Origin: an uncultured Oscillospiraceae bacterium
GTDB taxonomy: Bacteria; Bacillota; Clostridia; Oscillospirales; Oscillospiraceae
DNA length: 11,916 nucleotides
Direction of reading: 5' to 3'
Assembly: GCA_944385065.1 (NCBI GenBank)
Contig: CALWVX010000035.1
Location: 1-11,916 of the forward strand
The notes beneath the pieces are model-generated. The model had not been told where the DNA came from. It saw nothing but the letters and a program-made list of their open reading frames with translations, and made no database searches. The translations under genes and the position numbers were made by a program. This document shows positions 6,458-11,709 of the stretch, piece by piece (position 1 is the stretch's first letter; the number at the start of each line of letters is the position of its first letter).

Positions 6458-7321
6458 ATGTCTCGCGTGAAATTTACCACCGATTCCGCCGCCGACATCC
6501 CCGCCCCGCTGCGGGAGGAGTTATCCATTCAGATGCTTCCCTTCCCCATTGCCATGGGGGACGAGGAATACGCCGACTGCGTGGATTTCACCCCCGATCA
6601 ATTCTATGAGATGCTGCTGGCCGCCCCGCGAATTCCCACCCACGCCCAGCTCAACGCCTTCACCTTCCTGGAGCTGTTTACCGGCGCCTGGGAAGAGGGC
6701 TACACCGATCTGATCCACACCTCCATCAACTCCAAGGGCTCCGCTACTTACCAGACCGCCCTTCAGGCTCGGGACATGTTCTATCAGGACCACCCGGAGG
6801 CCCGGGAGACTTTCACGATCCGAATCATCGACTCCAAGACCTACACCATGGCCTATGGCTGGGCGGTGGTGCAGGGCGCCCGGCTGGCCGCCGGCGGAGC
6901 CTCGGCCCAGGAGGCCGCCGATCTTATTCAGGACTGGCTGGACCATGCCCGGGTGATTTTCGCCCCCCTGGACCTGCGCTTTGCCAAAAAATCGGGCCGG
7001 GTCTCGGCGGCCGCCGCCTTCATGGGGGAGGCGCTGGGCCTCAAGCCGGTGATGACCTTTGAGGACGGAGAATCCAAAATTCTCAGCAAGGTGCGGGGGG
7101 AGAAGAACGTGATCTCCGCCCTGGCAGACCTGTTTCAGAAGGAGCGCCGGCCCGACACCCCCTGGCTGCTGATCCGGGGCAACAACCCGGAACAGGCGGA
7201 CAGGCTGCGGGAGGCCTGCACCGCCGCGGCGGGGGAGGGGCCCACCCTGGAGTATTCTATCGGCGGCGTCATCGCCATCAACGCGGGCCCCAATCTGGTG
7301 GGGCTGGTTTACCGCACCTGA
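6458..7321 (+). CDS. DegV family fatty-acid-binding protein
   Basis: This 287-residue protein is of normal DegV/FakB length. Such proteins bind a fatty acid and present it to the kinase FakA for activation to acyl-phosphate. Seen: N-terminal TTDSAADIP (7-15), the lipid-headgroup region PTHAQLNAF (60-68) and HTSINSKGSATYQTA (87-101), which deviates from the more usual S-L-S-G-T-Y form, and the C-terminal domain hallmark LRFAKKSGRVSAAAAFMGEALGLKPVM (173-199) with KVRGEKN (211-217). The ATG at 6458 has AAGGAGG 7 nt upstream. It is transcribed alone from a near-consensus promoter; no fakA is in view. DegV is certain as family; use as a FakB subunit is inferred. Confidence 0.95.
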   Translation: MSRVKFTTDSAADIPAPLREELSIQMLPFPIAMGDEEYADCVDFTPDQFYEMLLAAPRIPTHAQLNAFTFLELFTGAWEEGYTDLIHTSINSKGSATYQTALQARDMFYQDHPEARETFTIRIIDSKTYTMAYGWAVVQGARLAAGGASAQEAADLIQDWLDHARVIFAPLDLRFAKKSGRVSAAAAFMGEALGLKPVMTFEDGESKILSKVRGEKNVISALADLFQKERRPDTPWLLIRGNNPEQADRLREACTAAAGEGPTLEYSIGGVIAINAGPNLVGLVYRT

Positions 7322-7340
7322 CCATTTCACGGACTCTTTC

Positions 7341-7366
7341 GGCGGCCGCCCAAATGGGCGGCCGTC
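7341..7366 (+). terminator. GC-rich terminator hairpin after degV
   Basis: CGGCCGCCC-AAAT-GGGCGGCCG (7343-7364), extended by two further pairs, starts 20 bp after the degV stop. The tail (TTCG) is poor in T, so it is either a weak intrinsic terminator or assisted by factors. It lies just before the promoter of the thiamine unit. Confidence 0.6.
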
Positions 7367-7388
7367 TTCGTGCTCCTCGGCGGTCCTC

Positions 7389-7417
7389 TTGACAAATCAT
7401 CGCCCGGCAGGTAAAAT
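7389..7417 (+). promoter_or_regulatory. Sigma-A-type promoter of the TPP-riboswitch unit
   Basis: TTGACA (7389-7394), 17 bp, TAAAAT (7412-7417). The start would be near 7424, about 20 nt before the aptamer. Confidence 0.8.
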
Positions 7418-7440
7418 GAGGGCGAACCGTAGCGCAAAAA

Positions 7441-7545
7441 GACACAGGGGCGCTGGGAGTCCTGTTCCCGGCTGAGATGCAGAGGCGGCGCCGCCTCCGG
7501 TCCCTCGAACCTGATCCGGGTAATGCCGGCGTAGGAAGTGGAAGA
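7441..7545 (+). ncRNA. TPP riboswitch (THI element) aptamer
   Basis: The conserved THI-box blocks are present in order: AGGGGCGCTGGGA (7446-7458), GGCTGAGATG (7470-7479), the GAACCTGATC block (7507-7516), then CGGGTAATGCC (7517-7527) and GGCGTAGGAAG. P3 forms from CTGGGA and TCCCGG, and the optional P3a arm is a perfect 16-bp palindrome (GAGGCGGC/GCCGCCTC, 7482-7497). The element binds thiamine pyrophosphate and switches off downstream genes when it is abundant. It sits between a consensus promoter and thiT, as expected for a thiamine-uptake gene. The class (RF00059) is certain from these blocks. Confidence 0.95.
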
Positions 7546-7575
7546 AGTGAGATCTTGTCGTCGTCTCCTCTCAGG

Positions 7576-7618
7576 CCGCACTACACCCGTCCGGATGTAC
7601 TGCGGTATCTTACTTTTT
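7576..7618 (+). terminator. Riboswitch expression platform: terminator-like hairpin before thiT
   Basis: CCGCA (7576-7580) pairs with TGCGG (7601-7605), TACA with TGTA and CC with GG, with two internal mismatches. The T-rich stretch TATCTTACTTTTT (7606-7618) follows directly, then the thiT ribosome site GGGAGG (7619-7624). This looks like a ligand-controlled terminator. An upstream TCCTC (7566-7570) could instead pair with GAGGA of the ribosome site, so translational control is possible too. Confidence 0.6.
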
Positions 7619-7632
7619 GGGAGGAAATGACA

Positions 7633-8190
7633 ATGGTTGCATCCAAAAAACTGACCCGAATGCTGGCAGAGGCCGGCCTGATGGTCGCCCTGGCCCTGGT
7701 GCTGGGCCTGATCAAGCCCTACGAGTTCCCCAACGGCGGTTCCATCTCCCTGGAAATGCTGCCCCTGTTTGTGTTCTGCATTCGCTGGGGTTTTGGCTGC
7801 GGTCTGCTCACCTGCACGGCCTTCGGCATTCTTCAGGTCTTTGTCCAGGGGGCGGTCAGCTATGGCTGGGTGTCGATTCTGTTGGACTATATTGTGGCTT
7901 TCATGCCCATCAGTCTGGCCGGCCTGGGCCGCGGCAAGCCGGGCGGCCTGTTTTGGGGCAGCGCCCTGGGCGCCTTCGGCCGGTTTGTGATCCACTTCAT
8001 CAGCGGCATCACCATCTACCGCATCGTGGCCCCCACCGCCGTTCTGGGCACCACGTTCGACAACCCCTATCTCTATTCCGCCGTATACAACGGCAGCTAC
8101 ATCGTGGCGGACCTGATCCTGTGCCTGATCATTTTCGCCCTGACCTATCGACCCCTGCGGAACTACTACACAGCCCGGGACCTGCACTGA
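7633..8190 (+). CDS. thiT: Thiamine-specific ECF transporter S component ThiT
   Basis: This 185-residue membrane protein matches ThiT (YuaJ), the substrate-binding subunit of an energy-coupling-factor transporter that takes up thiamine. About six hydrophobic segments are seen (12-28, 42-56, 57-75, 78-97, 106-126, 155-172). The block NGGSISLEMLPLFVFCIRWG (34-53) and FGRFVIHFISG (115-125) are family features, H121 and N153 being the expected thiamine contacts. From memory of the L. lactis structure a Trp lies eight residues after that His; here the position is Y129. The ATG at 7633 is 8 nt after GGGAGG; an in-frame ATG at 7627 is too close to it. The shared ECF ATPases and T subunit are not in this window. 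Controlled by the TPP riboswitch upstream. Confidence 0.95.
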   Translation: MVASKKLTRMLAEAGLMVALALVLGLIKPYEFPNGGSISLEMLPLFVFCIRWGFGCGLLTCTAFGILQVFVQGAVSYGWVSILLDYIVAFMPISLAGLGRGKPGGLFWGSALGAFGRFVIHFISGITIYRIVAPTAVLGTTFDNPYLYSAVYNGSYIVADLILCLIIFALTYRPLRNYYTARDLH

Positions 8191-8224
8191 ACCCAGCCCC
8201 TCGGGGGCAGAAAGGAAGGCCCTC

Positions 8225-9034
8225 ATGGGGAAATTTGACGGTCTGCTGCTGGTCAGCGACTTTGACGACACCCTCTACACCCCGGAAACGGCTGTCCCGG
8301 CGCGGAATGTGGAGGCCATCCGGTATTTCACCGGCGAAGGGGGGCGCTTCACAGTGGCCACCGGCCGGGCCCACCGCACCTTCGCCCCCTATGTCCATCT
8401 GGTCCCGCTGAACGCTCCGGCGATTCTGTCCAACGGAGCGTCCATTTATGATTTTCAGGCCGACCGTCCGGTGGTCGAAACCCGGCTGGACGACGGTGCT
8501 CCCCGGGATCTGGGGGAGGTGCTGTCCCGCTTTCCCTCCCTGTCTCTGGAGGCTTACCACGGGGAGGACATCTACGTCTGGAACCCCAACGAGATCACCC
8601 TGGCCCACATGAAAAAGGTCAACTGCGACTACACCCAGTGCCCGGTGGACCAGATGCCCACCCCCTGGGTGAAGGCTCTGTTCCACCAGGATCACGAGAC
8701 GCTGCTGGCCGCCCGGGACTTTCTCCAGACGTCCTGCCCGGACAAATATGAGGCCGTCTTCTCCAACGCCTGGTATCTGGAGATCACCCGCAAGGGGTGT
8801 CACAAGGGGGGCATGGTGTCCAGACTGGCCCAGCTTCTGGGAATCCGTGCCGACCGCATCTACTGCGTGGGCGACAACCAGAACGACATCCCCATGCTGA
8901 AAAAATCCGCCATCCCCTTTGCCCCCGCCAACTGCGCCCAGGAGGTGCGGGATTGGGGGGCCCGGGTCCTCTGCTCCTGTCAGGAGGGCGTAATCGGCGA
9001 CATTGTGGAGATTCTGGATCAAATTTATCCCTGA
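8225..9034 (+). CDS. HAD-superfamily hydrolase, Cof type (class IIB)
   Basis: This 269-residue protein has all HAD phosphatase motifs: motif I SDFDDTL (11-17, nucleophile D12 and acid/base D14), motif II ATGR (T46), the conserved Lys K194 in GCHKGGM and motif III GDNQNDIPML (216-225). The cap domain (about 80-190) is of the C2B type, as in Cof/YidA proteins that dephosphorylate sugar phosphates, nucleotides or cofactor precursors. It starts 34 bp after thiT with AAAGGAAGG before the ATG and ends at a terminator, with no promoter between, so it should be under the same TPP riboswitch. This suggests, without proving, a thiamine-related phosphate ester as substrate; E. coli Cof hydrolyses HMP pyrophosphate. 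The cap-domain WNPNEITLAHMKKVNCDY region may help in assigning substrate. Confidence 0.93.
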   Translation: MGKFDGLLLVSDFDDTLYTPETAVPARNVEAIRYFTGEGGRFTVATGRAHRTFAPYVHLVPLNAPAILSNGASIYDFQADRPVVETRLDDGAPRDLGEVLSRFPSLSLEAYHGEDIYVWNPNEITLAHMKKVNCDYTQCPVDQMPTPWVKALFHQDHETLLAARDFLQTSCPDKYEAVFSNAWYLEITRKGCHKGGMVSRLAQLLGIRADRIYCVGDNQNDIPMLKKSAIPFAPANCAQEVRDWGARVLCSCQEGVIGDIVEILDQIYP

Positions 9035-9037
9035 TAA

Positions 9038-9063
9038 AAGCGCCGCCCCACGGGGCGGCGCTT
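9038..9063. terminator. Bidirectional terminator between convergent genes
   Basis: AAGCGCCGCCC (9038-9048) pairs with GGGCGGCGCTT (9053-9063) around a 4-nt loop. The plus strand continues CTTGCTTCTT; the minus strand ends in TTTTAT, a better U-tract. It serves the HAD gene (+) and the beta-helix gene (-), whose stop codons are only 38 bp apart. Confidence 0.85.
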
Positions 9064-9072
9064 CTTGCTTCT

Positions 9073-10350
9073 TCACGAAAAAACAGCCTGAGTAAGGTCC
9101 AGCGGCTGCCGGCAGAGGTTTTCAATGTCGGTGCCGTTTCCCGCAAAGCGGCTGCCCCGGAAATCCAGGGTTATATCCGTGGGCACCTCCTCCAGCAGCA
9201 CAGCGGTGCCGTTGTCCCGAAAGACGTTGTCGTTGTACAGGGAGTGAGCGGCGGAATCGCCCCCGCTGTCGAACCGGAAGCCCACGCCGTTGCCGGTGAA
9301 CTCACAGTTGATGATGTTGCCCCAGCTGGTTCCGGCGCACAGCACGCCGGTGTCCCAGCCGGTAAACGCGCAGTTCTCCACCCACACCCGGGCGTCGGCG
9401 GACAGAGCGGTCCCGGAACCGCTCCCTTGAAAGACCGTTTCCCGTATATAGGAGATCTGACTGTCTGCCCCCGCCTCATAGCGGATCGGGCCGGCGAAAG
9501 TCGTCCGCTGGTCCCCCTCGGCGGAGCCGTAGAGATTCACCGGATGGGAGCGAACGATCAGCTCCCCCCGATAGGTCACCGCCGGCAGATGGAGATTGAG
9601 GATGTCGTCCGGCCCCAGGGATTCGGACAGCCGGTCCACCAGAGCCTGAAGCTCCTCCGACGTGCCCATGGGGGCGTCCGCCGGGTAATAGTCGTAGGTG
9701 CGGGCTGCGGCAACCGAAATCTCCTGGCGCAGGCGAATGGTATCCCCATTCTCCATGGCGAAGGTCCATACTATCTGGGCCGTGCAGTCGCTTTCCACGG
9801 AATAATCCATCAGACTAATCAGGGGAACATCCGGAAAAGCGCTGTGGGGCGCCGGGGCCGTGCAGGCGAAATTCCCCCCGACTCCCTCCCGGGTGGGAAA
9901 CTCCGCGGTAACCCGCTCCACCTTGGCAAGGAACTCCTCTCCGGCATCTTCTTCCGTTTCCGCGTGGTTGATGTACAGCAGGACCGGCCCCCGATAAGCT
10001 TCTCCAACGGCCGCGACGAGCTCGACCTCAGGCATCGGAATGCTCTTCTTGCTGGTAGCGGTCAAAAACAAATGGTAGCTCCCTTCCTGATCTGTATAAT
10101 AGAGTTCTCCCACGGCGTCATAAACCTGGGGACGGGAGAGCACATACCAGGCGGCCCCTCCTCCAACCAGCAGAAGGACCAGAATCGGGATCAAGGTCCT
10201 GCGCAGGACCTTCCGCCAGCGCCGCGCTGGCGGAAGCAAACTTTTGCGCTGACGAAGGCTTTGGGCGCAATAGGGGCAGAACGACGCCTCCCCGGGCAGC
10301 GGCGCGCCGCAGTGGGGACAGGTCCGGCTTACATGCCTGTTCTCTTCCAT
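9073..10350 (-). CDS. Zinc-ribbon, transmembrane, beta-helix protein of unknown function
   Basis: No named family is recognised for the whole 425-residue protein. Order of parts: a double-CxxC zinc ribbon (CPHCG and CPYC; C11, C14, C25, C28), a very basic stretch (33-51), one transmembrane helix (about 53-71), an extracytoplasmic domain (about 75-225) with no motif I can name, and a C-terminal right-handed beta-helix (about 255-412). The last shows pectate-lyase/NosD-like turns: ENCAFTG, NCEFTGNGVGF, NDNVFRDNGTAV, GSRFAGNGTDI, with the Phe at 329, 351, 377 and 402. The zinc ribbon should face the cytoplasm and the helix the outside. It begins one base after the kinase stop, with GGAGG inside the end of the kinase gene, so the two are translationally coupled. 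A polysaccharide- or surface-binding receptor linked to the kinase is inference. Two adjacent palindromes lie within its coding region. Confidence 0.88.
   Translation of the reverse strand: MEENRHVSRTCPHCGAPLPGEASFCPYCAQSLRQRKSLLPPARRWRKVLRRTLIPILVLLLVGGGAAWYVLSRPQVYDAVGELYYTDQEGSYHLFLTATSKKSIPMPEVELVAAVGEAYRGPVLLYINHAETEEDAGEEFLAKVERVTAEFPTREGVGGNFACTAPAPHSAFPDVPLISLMDYSVESDCTAQIVWTFAMENGDTIRLRQEISVAAARTYDYYPADAPMGTSEELQALVDRLSESLGPDDILNLHLPAVTYRGELIVRSHPVNLYGSAEGDQRTTFAGPIRYEAGADSQISYIRETVFQGSGSGTALSADARVWVENCAFTGWDTGVLCAGTSWGNIINCEFTGNGVGFRFDSGGDSAAHSLYNDNVFRDNGTAVLLEEVPTDITLDFRGSRFAGNGTDIENLCRQPLDLTQAVFS
10193..10235. repeat. Two adjoining perfect palindromes inside the beta-helix gene
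   Basis: 10193-10212 is a perfect 20-bp palindrome (AAGGTCCTGC and its complement). It overlaps by two bases a perfect inverted repeat with 11-bp arms TTCCGCCAGCG (10211-10221 and 10225-10235) and a 3-nt loop. A smaller GCAAA-N2-TTTGC repeat follows (10236-10247). They lie between the codons for the zinc ribbon and for the transmembrane helix. In the mRNA they would form adjacent, alternative hairpins. Confidence 0.8.
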
Positions 10351-10351
10351 G

Positions 10352-11065
10352 TCAAAGCGCCTCCATCAGCCGCAGCACATTGGGATACCGCTTCTCCGGA
10401 CTGACCCGGGTGCATCGCTCCACCACGCGGCCCAGCCTCCCCCCGGCCAGATGGGTGGAGGGGTGCTCCCCGGTGAGCATGACATTGATCAGGATGCCCA
10501 GGGAGTAGATGTCGGCGCGCTGGTCGGTCTGGGACAGGCCGTACTGTTCCGGGGCGGCAAACCCGGTCGTCCCCAGGATCAGGGTATCGTTCCGGAGCTC
10601 CGGCTTATGCAGCCGGGCGGCGTCAAAATCAATGAGGACCGCCTCCCGGCCCCGGAGGATTACATTTTCCGGCTTGACGTCCCGGTGCACAGCTCCCAGG
10701 CTGTGGAGCACCCACAGTGCCCGGCACAGCTGGGCCACGATTTTCCGGGTCTCCCTGGCGCTGAACAGCCCGCCCCGGAGCAGAAAGTCCAGCGTATCCC
10801 CCTGAACATACTCCTCCAGCACCAGATTCTCCTCTCCCCGAGAGGCGGTCTCCAGAACCCGCGGCAGATTCGGGCAGTCACAGTCCAGCAGTGCCCGGTA
10901 TACTTCGGCGCTGCCGGTGAACTGGTGCAGGACAAACCGGTCCCCGGTCGCCCGGTGGCGCACCAGGCTCACCGTTCCCCGGGGACTTTCTTTCAGCTGG
11001 CCGACCAGTTCAAATTCTTCCCGCAGCGCGTCCAGCAGCCACTGATAGATCGGGATCACCCCCAA
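10352..11065 (-). CDS. Small Hanks-type serine/threonine protein kinase with atypical ATP-site lysine
   Basis: This protein of about 237 residues is a bare kinase domain with no transmembrane helix or sensor. Seen: catalytic loop HRDVKPENVI (127-136; D129, K131, N134), metal motif as DFD (146-148), APE (171-173) and DIYSLG (185-190). The glycine loop is degenerate (KESPRGTVSLV, 25-35), and the VAIK lysine position holds H47 (RFVLHQF); E54 is a plausible alpha-C glutamate. Activity is therefore open, though the rest of the site looks intact. The start is uncertain: TTG 11065 and GTG 11059 are in frame but lack a clear ribosome site, and an in-frame TGA lies at 11077-11075. It is first in an operon with the zinc-ribbon/beta-helix gene, one base apart, and divergent from an XRE-type regulator. 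Kinase fold is certain; substrate unknown. Confidence 0.9.
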   Translation of the reverse strand: MGVIPIYQWLLDALREEFELVGQLKESPRGTVSLVRHRATGDRFVLHQFTGSAEVYRALLDCDCPNLPRVLETASRGEENLVLEEYVQGDTLDFLLRGGLFSARETRKIVAQLCRALWVLHSLGAVHRDVKPENVILRGREAVLIDFDAARLHKPELRNDTLILGTTGFAAPEQYGLSQTDQRADIYSLGILINVMLTGEHPSTHLAGGRLGRVVERCTRVSPEKRYPNVLRLMEAL

Positions 11066-11099
11066 ATTTCGGTTTCATGCACGTTGCATCTTGTTTTCC

Positions 11100-11128
11100 C
11101 GGACAAATTGTTATACACTTAGTATATA
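11100..11128 (+). promoter_or_regulatory. Probable promoter of the XRE-type regulator
   Basis: On the plus strand CGGACA (11100-11105) and TATATA (11123-11128) are 17 bp apart; TATAAT at 11127-11132 is a better -10 but lacks a -35 at normal distance. The AT-rich block 11103-11149 stands out in GC-rich surroundings. It overlaps the kinase promoter. Confidence 0.5.
11112..11126. promoter_or_regulatory. Candidate operator TATAC-N5-GTATA shared by divergent promoters
   Basis: A perfect 5-5-5 dyad (11112-11116 and 11122-11126) covers the -10 box of the minus-strand kinase promoter and the spacer and -10 of the plus-strand one. Its size suits a helix-turn-helix dimer, most likely the adjacent XRE-type protein. 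Inferred. Confidence 0.5.
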
Positions 11129-11149
11129 TAATTTTTGTTCAGAAGTAAA
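11121..11149 (-). promoter_or_regulatory. Sigma-A-type promoter of the kinase/beta-helix operon
   Basis: On the minus strand TTTACT (11149-11144) and TATACT (11126-11121) are exactly 17 bp apart. Transcription would start near 11114, giving a leader of about 50 nt. Confidence 0.65.
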
Positions 11150-11162
11150 GGGGGGCCGTTCT

Positions 11163-11588
11163 TTGCAGCTCAAAACCACCGATGATCTCCGCCAGGGTAT
11201 GTTCAGCCAGCCCAATCTGGACCAGTATTTGGCGGAAAATCAGGACTCCTTCTCCCGCCGTACCGTCGCCTCTCTGCTGAATGAGCTGTACGCCCGGCGC
11301 TCGCTGTCCAAGGCGGCGCTGGCGCGTCGGGCCAACACGAGTGAGGTCTATCTCCACCAGGTGTTTTCCGGCCGCAGGCACCCCTCCCGGGATCGGCTGC
11401 TGTGTCTGTGCGTCGGTTTGGAGGCGTCTCTGGACGAGACGCAGGCCCTTCTGCGTCAGGCCTCCTGCGCAGTCCTCTATCCGCGGCTGGAGCGGGACGC
11501 CATTATCGCGCACGGAATCGCCCACAAGTCCGGACTGGAGCAGATCAACGACCATCTGCTCTCCCGGGGAGAGAAGCCCCTGTGCTGA
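11163..11588 (+). CDS. XRE-type helix-turn-helix regulator next to the kinase operon
   Basis: This 141-residue protein (TTG start) has an N-terminal helical part (1-40), a Cro/CI-like helix-turn-helix (about 42-95: LYARRSLSKAALARRANTSEVYLHQVFSGRRHPSRDRLL, here quoted in part as SKAALARRANTSEVYLHQVF) and a C-terminal helical tail with LYPRLERDAIIAHGI and LEQINDHLLSRGEKPL. The recognition region carries the S/Y-rich form seen in a group of Clostridia regulators. TTG at 11163 is preferred because AAAGGGGGG stands before it; the next ATG, at 11199, has only a weak site and would remove 12 residues. It is transcribed away from the kinase operon from an overlapping promoter and ends at a strong terminator. 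Likely role: repressor of itself and of the kinase unit, perhaps responding to a signal through its C-terminal part. Confidence 0.88.
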   Translation: MQLKTTDDLRQGMFSQPNLDQYLAENQDSFSRRTVASLLNELYARRSLSKAALARRANTSEVYLHQVFSGRRHPSRDRLLCLCVGLEASLDETQALLRQASCAVLYPRLERDAIIAHGIAHKSGLEQINDHLLSRGEKPLC

Positions 11589-11629
11589 CTGGTCCGCCTG
11601 TGAAAGAGGCGGCATATTGGATTCGGAGC

Positions 11630-11671
11630 AAGAAGATTCAGGGCGCCCGGCAGGGCGCCCTGAATCTTCTT
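11630..11671. terminator. 19-bp perfect hairpin between convergent genes
   Basis: 11630-11648 pairs perfectly with 11653-11671 around GGCA; the core is CAGGGCGCCC and the ends AAGAAG/CTTCTT. The T-rich part lies inside the arms, so it can act on both strands: for the XRE-type gene (+), 41 bp upstream, and the antiporter gene (-), 38 bp away. Confidence 0.85.
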
Positions 11672-11709
11672 TGGGGGAAAGAGGGGAAAAATCTCTGCTT
11701 GCCGGTGTC

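Noticed and set aside
7482..7497. 16-bp palindrome GAGGCGGC/GCCGCCTC as a protein operator
   Set aside because: It falls in the variable P3a arm of the TPP aptamer, which explains it as RNA structure.
8797..10404. 535-residue plus-strand frame across the HAD terminator and the beta-helix gene
   Set aside because: It runs through a strong bidirectional terminator and two well-supported genes and has no recognisable domain.
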